DNA from: CAIWGV01 sp964515175 | Lineage (GTDB): Bacteria; Pseudomonadota; Alphaproteobacteria; UBA7879; UBA5542 | Direction of reading: 5' to 3' | Assembly (NCBI GenBank): GCA_964515175.1 | Contig: CAZEUR010000032.1 | Span: 1 to 13,097 of the forward strand | Length of the DNA stretch: 13,097 nt | Shown here: positions 7,159 to 13,097 of the stretch, one piece after another | How the letters are laid out: every line of letters starts with the position of its first letter | Position numbering within the stretch: position 1 is the first letter of the stretch | The notes under the pieces: generated by a model | The model's database searches: none | What the model was told of the DNA's origin: nothing | Seen by the model: the letters and a program-made list of their open reading frames with translations, nothing else | Position numbers and translations under genes: made by a program

Positions 7159-8063
7159 GAAAAAAAGGGTTGGGGCAAGGACTATCTGCTTTGTTGGGAG
7201 AAAATATTTCTTATGAAGCAAAATCTTCAAAAGTAGATTTGCAAAAAATTCATCAGGTTTTTACAAGTCAGCTCAGCCCAAGTTCTTATCAACCTCGAAA
7301 AATTTTTGATGAAGACGAAATTCAATCTCTTGCACAGTCCATTCAGCATAATGGTATGTTGCAGCCCATTTTAGTGCGGAACGGAATAAACACAGACGAG
7401 TACGAGATTATTGCAGGAGAACGTCGTTGGCGGGCTGCCAAAAAAATTGGACTTAATCGTGTCCCCATTATCATAAAAGATTTTACAAATGAAGAAGCGC
7501 TCACCATGGCTCTGGTGGAAAATTTACAGAGGGAGAATTTAAGCCCTCTTGAAGAGGCTTTGGGATACCAATCTATGTTGGATCAGCTGCAGATTACCCA
7601 TGAAGAAGTGGGAGATCTTGTTGGAAAAAGTAGAGCCCATGTAACCAATATGCTTCGTCTTATGCAGCTACCTGAGTCTGTGCAAGGACTGTTGAGAGAG
7701 GGAAAGTTAACAGCGGGGCACGCACGCGTGCTTGTGGGATCTGAGAATGTGGAAGCAATTGCTCAGACAGTTGTGCAAAAAGGTCTCAATGTGCGTCAAA
7801 CAGAGAAGTTATTGCAAAAAACAAAAGGAAAAGAACCAATTTCGAAGGAAGACCGCTCTTCTCTTTCTGAGCAAAAGATAAAGCCTGTTGCTCGGGCGCC
7901 TCTTAGCCAAGAGCTTTTAGAAATTCAAACCTTTATTCAAGATCGAATAGGCTATGATGTTCAGATTGAAATGGAGGGAGAAGAAGAGGTCCGAATTATT
8001 TTCTCTATGACAGGCATGCAAAGACTTGACGATTTCTTGGCAAAACTTAATACTATGAGTTAA
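7155..8063 (+). CDS. parB: Chromosome partitioning protein ParB
   Basis: ParB is the CTP-dependent DNA clamp that loads at parS and recruits ParA and usually SMC. At 302 residues it has normal length. The N-terminus MRKKGLGQGLSALLGE is the conserved ParA-contacting segment. The CTPase domain carries GERRWRA (88-94) and ENLQREN (122-128). The helix-turn-helix region at about 148-175 (ITHEEVGDLVGKSRAHVTNML) reads parS, and KLTAGHARVLVG follows. A basic linker and a C-terminal dimerisation segment (IGYDVQIEMEGEEEVRIIF) end the protein. The start overlaps the parA stop by four bases, and an AAGG lies just upstream within parA. All expected elements are intact. Confidence 0.97.
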   Translation: MRKKGLGQGLSALLGENISYEAKSSKVDLQKIHQVFTSQLSPSSYQPRKIFDEDEIQSLAQSIQHNGMLQPILVRNGINTDEYEIIAGERRWRAAKKIGLNRVPIIIKDFTNEEALTMALVENLQRENLSPLEEALGYQSMLDQLQITHEEVGDLVGKSRAHVTNMLRLMQLPESVQGLLREGKLTAGHARVLVGSENVEAIAQTVVQKGLNVRQTEKLLQKTKGKEPISKEDRSSLSEQKIKPVARAPLSQELLEIQTFIQDRIGYDVQIEMEGEEEVRIIFSMTGMQRLDDFLAKLNTMS

Positions 8064-8279
8064 TTTTTTTGGGTGTGAATAAAAAATAGGATTGCGCACT
8101 TTTTTTTTAAAAAAACAATAAAAATTTTTTAAAAATGGCGTTTATTTAGGAAAAAATAGAGACTTTTTAATAGGGGGCCTTCATTTATCTGTGGATAAGT
8201 CTGTGGTAAGTATACAATTTTAGAAAACTTTATTTTTTTACAAATTGCTTTTAAAAAAAACTTTCTTTAGGGTGGTTTT
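8064..8279. other. AT-rich intergenic region, candidate replication origin
   Basis: This 216-bp gap between parB and dnaQ is much more AT-rich than its surroundings, with long A and T runs (8100-8140 and 8220-8265) that could unwind easily. It holds one perfect DnaA box and, six bases later, a degenerate copy (TGTGGTAAG, 8204-8212). In many alphaproteobacteria parAB-gidB and dnaQ lie on either side of the chromosomal origin, so the position fits oriC. One perfect box is few for an origin, and the gap also has to contain the dnaQ promoter. The origin call is an inference. Confidence 0.35.
8190..8198 (-). promoter_or_regulatory. Perfect DnaA box
   Basis: TGTGGATAA on the plus strand is TTATCCACA on the minus strand, the strict DnaA-binding consensus. 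It is part of a small inverted repeat, TTATC (8185-8189) and GATAA (8194-8198). It could serve replication initiation or control dnaQ. One other perfect copy occurs inside polA at 968-976, so a single match is not conclusive. Confidence 0.45.
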
Positions 8280-8945
8280 ATGCGTGAAATTATTCTAGAT
8301 ACGGAGACCACAGGACTTGATCCTTTACGGGGAGATAAACTCATTGAGATTGCCTGTGTTGAGCTTATAAATCATCTTCCCACAGGGAAATTTTACCATA
8401 CTTATGTGAACCCAGAAAGAGATGTGCCGCAGATTTCCACAGAAATCACGGGACTTACGCGAAATTTTTTAAAAGATCACCCTGTTTTTTCAAGCGTAGT
8501 TGAAGAATTTCTATCTTTTATTCAAGATTCCACCCTGGTGATTCATAATGCGGATTTTGATTTAAAGTTCTTGAATGTGGAGCTAACGCAAATCCAAAAA
8601 GAGCCTTTGCGGAATCCTGTTGTGGATACACTCTATATGGCTCGTAAAAAATTTCCAGGGTCTCCGGCTAGTTTGGATGCTCTCTGTCGTCGTTTTAAAA
8701 TAGATCTATCGAATCGTACCAAGCATGGAGCTCTTATTGACTGTGAGCTTTTAAGCGCAGTTTATTTGGAGCTAAAAGGTGGGCGACAGCGGGGATTTTC
8801 TTTGGGAAAAGAAAGCAAAGCTGAAGAAAGTTCTTCTATTTCTCTTGTGTCTCAAAAAGAATTTAAATCTTCCCGTAACTTTATTGTTTCTGAAGAAGAA
8901 AAATTGAAACATGAGGCCTTTATTAAGACCCTTTCTAAAAATTAG
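8280..8945 (+). CDS. dnaQ: DNA polymerase III epsilon subunit (proofreading 3'-5' exonuclease)
   Basis: This is the proofreading subunit of the replicative polymerase, 221 residues. The DEDDh exonuclease residues are all present: D7 and E9 (DTETTG), D94 (HNADFD), H149 and D154 (HGALIDCELL). Other family marks are TEITGLT and the KGGRQRGFSLG segment after the catalytic domain, where epsilon subunits typically contact the sliding clamp. The C-terminal tail ends in SEEEKLKHEAFIKTL, matching the tail that in alphaproteobacterial DnaQ is expected to bind the alpha subunit DnaE. That tail marks this copy as the replicative one. AGGGTGG at 8269-8275 is the ribosome binding site. A second, exported copy lies 676 bp downstream on the same strand. 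Confidence 0.95.
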   Translation: MREIILDTETTGLDPLRGDKLIEIACVELINHLPTGKFYHTYVNPERDVPQISTEITGLTRNFLKDHPVFSSVVEEFLSFIQDSTLVIHNADFDLKFLNVELTQIQKEPLRNPVVDTLYMARKKFPGSPASLDALCRRFKIDLSNRTKHGALIDCELLSAVYLELKGGRQRGFSLGKESKAEESSSISLVSQKEFKSSRNFIVSEEEKLKHEAFIKTLSKN

Positions 8946-8995
8946 ACTTGAAGGATAGGACAAGAAGCTTTCTAAGGGTAGCTTTCAAAGCCCGT

Positions 8996-9533
8996 TCATT
9001 CCGTAATGATTTTCAAAGCTTCTTCATTTGATAATGAACAAATATCCTTAACAAGATCCTTAAGAGCGGCCTCTGTAGAAGTATCTCCAAGATCTACCCC
9101 CACATCCCTAAAAATCAAAGGCCTCGATAGGTTAGATCCGTAAAAAGTCATGTCTCCTCTTACTTTGTTTCTATCCTGATGGGCGGAGAAATTTCCAGTA
9201 TTCTCAGACTTCCAAAGTCCCAAGTATCCTTTTTTTCTTTTAAGTTTATGAAAAGAGTGTAATGTTCATCCCCACATGCATAAGGTTTACAGCCTGTGAT
9301 AATCAGAAACTCCCCTTCCTCTTTAATGGGGAATTGAACAGTTAGCTCGTCTTTTATTTTCTTGATGTGATTTGGTAACAAAAACGAACGAAGGTCCTGG
9401 AGAATGTCTTTATCACTAAAAAACTATCAACTGCGTAGGTTCCAACCAACGGGTTTTGTTCGGCTCCCCTCTTATTTCCTAAAAGAGAGGAAATAACCTA
9501 GAGGCTCATAAGAATAATGAGTATCTTTTTCAA
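8996..9533 (-). pseudogene. Broken gene for a secreted Ivy-like (lysozyme inhibitor) protein
   Basis: Read from 9533 on the minus strand, the sequence encodes a signal-peptide start (TTG, MKKILIILMSL). A TAG nonsense codon follows (9498-9500), then in the same frame VISSLLGNKRGAEQNP and LVGTYAVDSFL. At a six-base A/T run (9418-9423) one base appears lost and the frame changes to SDKDILQDLRSFLLPNHIKKI, then ITGCKPYACGDEHYTLFINL. A second frame change between about 9160 and 9223 is needed to continue with DRNKVRGDMTFYGSNLSRPL and the end EALKIITE (stop 8996-8998). The CKPxxCG motif followed by a beta-strand-like segment resembles the Ivy family of periplasmic lysozyme inhibitors. That assignment is from memory and moderate. 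About 178 codons in all. It was probably a secreted protein, now inactive unless the breaks are sequencing errors. Confidence 0.6.
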
Positions 9534-9608
9534 TTTAAATTCTCTTTTTAGTTATTAAAGGAACTTTATAGAGGGTACATAAGAAATGCAAGAGTCCTGC
9601 AATTAAGC

Positions 9609-9614
9609 TATACT
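9609..9614 (+). promoter_or_regulatory. -10 element implying a leaderless transcript
   Basis: TATACT at 9609-9614 matches the -10 consensus at 5 of 6 positions and ends 6 bases before the ATG at 9621. Transcription would start at or next to that A. No ribosome binding site precedes the ATG. The -35 position (ATGCAA at 9586-9591) is poor. The layout resembles that of the exported gene at 3585 (TATACA, then 9 bases to the ATG). Confidence 0.4.
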
Positions 9615-9620
9615 AGCCAC

Positions 9621-10259
9621 ATGAAAAGATTCACTGCACTCACTGTTGTTTTTCTTATTTTCTCAGCCTCTGCTCTCCGAGAGATAGTTCTAGATACAGA
9701 AACCACAGGGGTTGCGGCAAGCCGAGAAGAAGATCCTGATCGCATTACGGAGATTGCGTGTCTCGAGCTGGAGGAGGGGGTGCCTACGGGAAAAATTTAT
9801 CAAACTTATCTGAATCCAGAGAAAAAGCTCTCCAAAAAAATTACAGAAATCACGGGGCTCACAAGTCGGTTCCTCCAAAATCATCCGAAATTTAAAGAGA
9901 TTATGGACGAATTTTTAGCCTTCATTGGGAACTCGCCTTTAGTTATTCACAATGCGCCTTTTGATATTCGGTTTTTGAACGCAGAACTTGCACGAGCGGG
10001 AAGAGGACCTCTAAAAAATCATGTAATCGATACACTCCCCTGGGCGCGAGAAAAATTTGGACGTCCTGCGAATCTAGATGCTTTATGTAAAAGGTTGGGT
10101 ATCGATCTGTCTCGTCGTACCAAACACGGCGCTCTCATTGATTGTGAACTTTTGGCCCAGGTATATGCAAAGTTGAGAAAAGAACCTGCAAATGAAGTAG
10201 GGGTTAAGGGAGCAATGGAACAGCGAACCGACTTAAGGAAAATGTCAAGGGCTTTTTGA
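9621..10259 (+). CDS. Exported DnaQ-like 3'-5' exonuclease (paralogue of dnaQ)
   Basis: The 212-residue protein is a DEDDh exonuclease with a Sec signal peptide in front. Residues 1-18 are MKRFTALTVVFLIFSASA with an A-S-A cleavage motif, and LREIVLDTETTG begins at once, aligning with MREIILDTETTG of the upstream dnaQ. By eye the catalytic domains are a little over half identical. All catalytic residues remain: D25, E27, D115 (HNAPFD), H169 and D174 (HGALIDCELL). The DnaE-binding tail of the replicative copy is missing and the end is a short polar stretch. Between residue 1 and the DTETTG motif there is no ATG, GTG or TTG codon, and the next ATG is at residue 95. An active enzyme can therefore only be made with the signal sequence. 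It probably acts in the periplasm or outside the cell, perhaps trimming foreign or host nucleic acid. Its target is unknown. Confidence 0.88.
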   Translation: MKRFTALTVVFLIFSASALREIVLDTETTGVAASREEDPDRITEIACLELEEGVPTGKIYQTYLNPEKKLSKKITEITGLTSRFLQNHPKFKEIMDEFLAFIGNSPLVIHNAPFDIRFLNAELARAGRGPLKNHVIDTLPWAREKFGRPANLDALCKRLGIDLSRRTKHGALIDCELLAQVYAKLRKEPANEVGVKGAMEQRTDLRKMSRAF

Positions 10260-10294
10260 CGAATTTCGTAAATTAAATCCCTTTCTGCACTGTA

Positions 10295-10314
10295 AGAAAA
10301 ACCCTCGTTTTTCT
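10295..10314. repeat. Perfect inverted repeat, possible weak terminator
   Basis: AGAAAAAC (10295-10302) and GTTTTTCT (10307-10314) form an 8-bp perfect stem with the loop CCTC. It lies 35 bases after the exported exonuclease gene. The stem is AT-rich and no T run follows, so a terminator role is weak. It also lies about 115 bp before the serine recombinase gene, so a recombination-site half could be considered, but nothing supports that directly. Confidence 0.3.
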
Positions 10315-10365
10315 GGCGAGACCAAAATGTAACTCAAGCTCCCTCAAAAACCACCATAAAACTCA

Positions 10366-10394
10366 TTGAGAAAATCTAAGCAATGATTTATGCT
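10366..10394 (+). promoter_or_regulatory. Candidate promoter of the serine recombinase
   Basis: TTGAGA (10366-10371, 5 of 6) and TATGCT (10389-10394, 4 of 6) are separated by exactly 17 bases. The expected start near 10401 gives a leader of about 28 bases that includes the GGAGG ribosome binding site (10414-10418). Confidence 0.4.
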
Positions 10395-10428
10395 CAAAAA
10401 TAAGTTTTCTTGTGGAGGTAAAGAGTAA

Positions 10429-11043
10429 ATGCGGATCGGCTACGTTCGAGTTTCTAAAGCGGATGGTTCACAAGTTTTGGATTTACAAAAAAATGCCCTG
10501 AAAGAAGTTGGTATATCTTCCGACCGAATTTACGAAGATCTTGCCTCTGGTCGAAAAGATGACCGACCTGGTCTTACCGAATGTCTCAAAGCACTTCAGC
10601 CAGGAAACACATTGGTTGTTTGGAAATTGGATCGGTTAGGAAGGGATCTCAAACATCTGATTTATTTGATAGACGATCTTAGAAAAAAAGGGATAGGTCT
10701 CAAAGTTCTGGCTGGCTCTGGGGCAGAGATTGACACTACCACATCTAATGGCCGGATGGTTTTCGGGCTATTTGCGGTATTAGCAGAATTTGAGCGGGAG
10801 CTTATTGTAGAAAGAACTAAGGCGGGCCTAGCAGCAGCTCGAGCCAGGGGAAGAAAAGGCGGTCGTCCCCGTAAGATGGACAAAGATACGCTAATTATGG
10901 CCATGGCTGCCATGTCCAATCCTAAATCTGTGGCCGCTGATATTTCTAAACGTTTAGGAATTACCACAACTACACTCTATATGTATGTTAATGGAGACGG
11001 ATCTCCTAAAGAAGCAGGAACGAAGATTTTGAATCTTTTTTAA
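10429..11043 (+). CDS. Small serine recombinase (resolvase/invertase family)
   Basis: The protein has 204 residues and catalyses site-specific inversion or resolution through a covalent serine-DNA intermediate. The catalytic domain starts YVRVS with S9 as nucleophile and R7 beside it. KLDRLGRD (66-73) carries the conserved arginines R69 and R72. The long E helix (GLFAVLAEFERELIVERT, 113-130) and the basic hinge GRKGGRPRK (141-149) follow. The C-terminal helix-turn-helix (about 164-188, SVAADISKRLGITTTTLYMY) is Hin/Tn3-resolvase-like. GGAGG (10414-10418) precedes the ATG. No transposase, integrase or plasmid gene is adjacent, and I found no convincing paired recombination sites, so resolvase and invertase cannot be told apart. 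It may be a remnant of a mobile element or the control gene of a local DNA inversion. Confidence 0.93.
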   Translation: MRIGYVRVSKADGSQVLDLQKNALKEVGISSDRIYEDLASGRKDDRPGLTECLKALQPGNTLVVWKLDRLGRDLKHLIYLIDDLRKKGIGLKVLAGSGAEIDTTTSNGRMVFGLFAVLAEFERELIVERTKAGLAAARARGRKGGRPRKMDKDTLIMAMAAMSNPKSVAADISKRLGITTTTLYMYVNGDGSPKEAGTKILNLF

Positions 11044-11063
11044 GGATATTTATTGATTCCCTC

Positions 11064-11093
11064 TTGAAAACCTACTTCAGTCTTCCCATATAA
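11064..11093 (+). promoter_or_regulatory. Weak candidate promoter of the repeat-protein gene
   Basis: TTGAAA (11064-11069) and ATATAA (11088-11093) are 18 bases apart. A second possible -10, TATAAA at 11099-11104, directly follows a TG. Either would give a leader of about 25-35 bases with AGGA (11124-11127) as ribosome binding site. AT-richness makes this uncertain. Confidence 0.25.
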
Positions 11094-11134
11094 GCCTGTA
11101 TAAAGTATTTTTACTTAAATTATAGGATTAAAAA

Positions 11135-13097
11135 ATGAAGATTTTGAGACATATTGGATTTATTGTTGTTCTTCTGATGGGCTTTGTAAGCAGCTCTTTT
11201 TCCGCTGCTCAAGATGAAGGGACCCTTGAAAACTCTCCTGCTCCCCAAAGGCGGCGTGAATGGGCTCGTTCTCTAGTAAGAAGCTTTTATGCAGAGGATA
11301 TGGAATCTTTTTTGGGTAATGTTCCTGCTGCTGAGGTAGAGAATCTCGTACATAATGCAAGAAAAATCATTAATCCGTCAATGGACGGTCGTGATTGTCT
11401 AAATATTATTAATACTTTGTATGGAATTCCGGGAGTCGATGAAAGAACACGTTTAATAGACTTTATTGTGTCAACTCCTCTTATGATGGAAAATGTCCAA
11501 TTTTTTTATGGGCAGAATGGCGCTTGGGTGATTAGCCTTTTTAGTCAAATTCCCTCTACTGAAAGAGCGGAAATAGTATCGGTGGTGGAGCAAATTGAAA
11601 AAGCGTCTAAACTGAGTCGAGGGAATGAGGATGATTCATATGGTTCAGTTGGATTTCTCCAGGCAGTTCGATATGTACGCAAAGGGGCTACTACCTCGGC
11701 TGAGAGAGAACATCTTTTGCGTTTAACTCAACAACTCTTTTCCGCAAAAATCCCCTCCGTATGGCACTCATCTTTGTTGGAAATGTTAGAAGAGATTTCA
11801 GGTCTGGAGGAAAAAGATAGTTTCGTAAGATTTGTCTCAAGATTTATGGAAGATCCTTTATTAGAAAGATTAAGAATAGAGACTAGAGGAATAGGAAACT
11901 CGAGCATCCTTAGGAATTTAGCCAAACTTCCAAACGATACCGAGAGAACCAAAGTCTTAAGATATGTAGACAGGATAACCCCTCGTCATAGGAGCTCCGA
12001 GGATCTTGCTAAAATTATGGAAGTTTTTGCAGGTTTTCCAGCTGAGGAAGATCAAGAAAGTTTTGTGGCTTTTCTTTCAAAGGCAGGTTTATTCGCTGAC
12101 GATATGAGTGGAGAGACATATGCACGTATAATAAAACGTTTGCATTCTATTTCTGATATGGATGAAAGAAAGCGCTCTTTAAACTATATTTTGACATCTG
12201 GGCTTATTCCCCAGGCCATGGATGAATATGGACGAAATGAGATCATTCAGGCCTTACTCTCTCTTTCTAATGAGACTGAAATAAGGAATTTTGAAGAGTT
12301 CCTCCGGCAAAATGGATTGATTTCTGAAGATTTAAACCTTGATAAATACAGAGAGCTAATATGTGCATTAGGGTACCTTCCCGCTGCTGATCGACAGAGT
12401 TTTCTAGATTTTATTATAAGAAACAATATTGTGACTCCGACTATGAGTAGCTCTGAGCGGGCTGAAATTATCTCTGAATGTATTAGTTGCCAACGCACGG
12501 CTGAACGTCGCCAGCGGCTTTTAACTATGGCTCTTCCTTTTATGACGCCAAATATGACTGTAGATGATAAGGTCTCTCTCATTCAGTTTTTTAGTATTAG
12601 GTTAAATGAGTATTCAAGTGTAGCCTTTGAAAACGCCGAGCTTCTTGCCTCCTATGCGCTACAATTAATTACTCCAGGTATGACTTCTCATGACCATCTA
12701 TCCATTCTTGAAGAACTTTCTTTAGGTCGAGGGGGTTCAGATCGTTACTTTAACCGAGAAATGCTGGACTATAGGCTGAGGTATGCGTCCGAGAAGTTAC
12801 ATGAAGCAACTTTACAGGGGCTTATAACGCAAGATAATATCTTTACTTATACCCATGAATTTTTAAAAGAAGCTCAAGAAGTGGGACCTCTCTATAGAAG
12901 TCACCGACTCGAAGATGGAAATGATTTTTCTCCAAAACTCATGCGTACAGGCGCTCCAATAAATATCGTCAGAGGTGAACCCATAAGGCTTGGAATGCGA
13001 CGTGCCAATGGCGCACAGCAAGATAATGGAGCTGTCCAGCCTGCCAACATAGATGTTGTAGGTCAAGAAGCAATCTCAGCTCAACGCAGAGCTATAA
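11135..13097 (+). CDS. Large secreted helical-repeat protein, 3' end outside the window
   Basis: The frame is open from the ATG at 11135 to the right edge (654 codons seen). AGGA at 11124-11127, 7 bases before the ATG, supports the start. The N-terminus (MKILRHIGFIVVLLMGFVSS, then SFSA) is a Sec signal peptide, with cleavage likely after A24. The mature part is built from degenerate helix-pair units of about 37-42 residues, best seen starting at residues 290, 329, 369, 407, 444, 481 and 523. A typical unit has a hydrophobic helix (for example ELICALGYL), a short turn with Pro or Asp-Glu-Arg (LPAADR, DMDERK, TAERRQ), a second helix (QSFLDFIIR) and a loop often containing TP or PxM (VTPTMSSSERA). 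Earlier, weaker units contain IPGVDERTRLIDFI and IPSTERAEI. The region from about 590 is less regular. I recognise no named family. Alpha-solenoids of this kind usually bind proteins, so a surface or effector role is possible. Confidence 0.85.
   Translation, partial: MKILRHIGFIVVLLMGFVSSSFSAAQDEGTLENSPAPQRRREWARSLVRSFYAEDMESFLGNVPAAEVENLVHNARKIINPSMDGRDCLNIINTLYGIPGVDERTRLIDFIVSTPLMMENVQFFYGQNGAWVISLFSQIPSTERAEIVSVVEQIEKASKLSRGNEDDSYGSVGFLQAVRYVRKGATTSAEREHLLRLTQQLFSAKIPSVWHSSLLEMLEEISGLEEKDSFVRFVSRFMEDPLLERLRIETRGIGNSSILRNLAKLPNDTERTKVLRYVDRITPRHRSSEDLAKIMEVFAGFPAEEDQESFVAFLSKAGLFADDMSGETYARIIKRLHSISDMDERKRSLNYILTSGLIPQAMDEYGRNEIIQALLSLSNETEIRNFEEFLRQNGLISEDLNLDKYRELICALGYLPAADRQSFLDFIIRNNIVTPTMSSSERAEIISECISCQRTAERRQRLLTMALPFMTPNMTVDDKVSLIQFFSIRLNEYSSVAFENAELLASYALQLITPGMTSHDHLSILEELSLGRGGSDRYFNREMLDYRLRYASEKLHEATLQGLITQDNIFTYTHEFLKEAQEVGPLYRSHRLEDGNDFSPKLMRTGAPINIVRGEPIRLGMRRANGAQQDNGAVQPANIDVVGQEAISAQRRAI

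Noticed and set aside
9472..9496. Perfect 9-bp inverted repeat TTATTTCCT / AGGAAATAA with a 7-base loop
   Set aside because: It is AT-rich, has no T run and lies in the signal-peptide part of the decayed Ivy-like gene. Neither a terminator nor a mobile-element end is supported.
10260..11134. Complete insertion sequence or transposon around the serine recombinase
   Set aside because: No transposase, terminal inverted repeats or target-site duplication could be found in the flanks.
12247..12582. 111-residue minus-strand open frame inside the repeat-protein gene
   Set aside because: The plus-strand frame is open for 654 codons with a signal peptide and regular repeats. The minus frame has no start signal.

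Overview
The window comes from a low-GC alphaproteobacterium, probably an intracellular or host-associated lineage such as Holosporales / Paracaedibacter-like bacteria. That placement is an inference: it rests on the gene order rho, rsmG, parA, parB beside a dnaQ, on the AT-rich composition, and on several unrecognised small genes for exported proteins. No tRNA, rRNA, CRISPR array or complete insertion sequence was seen.

Layout. The first bases hold the Lys/Arg-rich tail of a plus-strand gene. Next is a small exported protein of unknown function (188-796). It meets polA (minus strand, 790-3495) tail to tail with a 7-base overlap. A second small exported protein diverges from polA at 3585. The core block follows, all on the plus strand: rho (4434-5687), rsmG (5698-6333), parA (6388-7158) and parB (7155-8063). 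A perfect 16-bp parS site sits inside rsmG. The 216-bp gap after parB is very AT-rich and carries a perfect DnaA box, so it is a candidate replication origin. Then comes the replicative proofreading subunit gene dnaQ (8280-8945).

The accessory part begins at about 8950. It holds a minus-strand pseudogene (8996-9533) that resembles the Ivy lysozyme-inhibitor family, broken by one nonsense codon and two frame changes. Next is a second DnaQ-type exonuclease (9621-10259) whose start methionine is replaced by a Sec signal peptide, so it should be exported. Then come a lone serine recombinase (10429-11043) and a large secreted protein built from roughly 38-residue helical repeats that runs off the right edge (11135 onward).

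How the genes fit together. parA, parB and the embedded parS form a complete chromosome-segregation module beside a possible oriC. dnaQ, polA and rho are replication, repair and transcription housekeeping genes. mnmE and mnmG, which usually lie between rho and rsmG in alphaproteobacteria, are absent here. The most unusual elements are the exported DnaQ paralogue, the secreted helical-repeat protein, and start regions at 3585 and 9621 that predict leaderless or nearly leaderless mRNAs.
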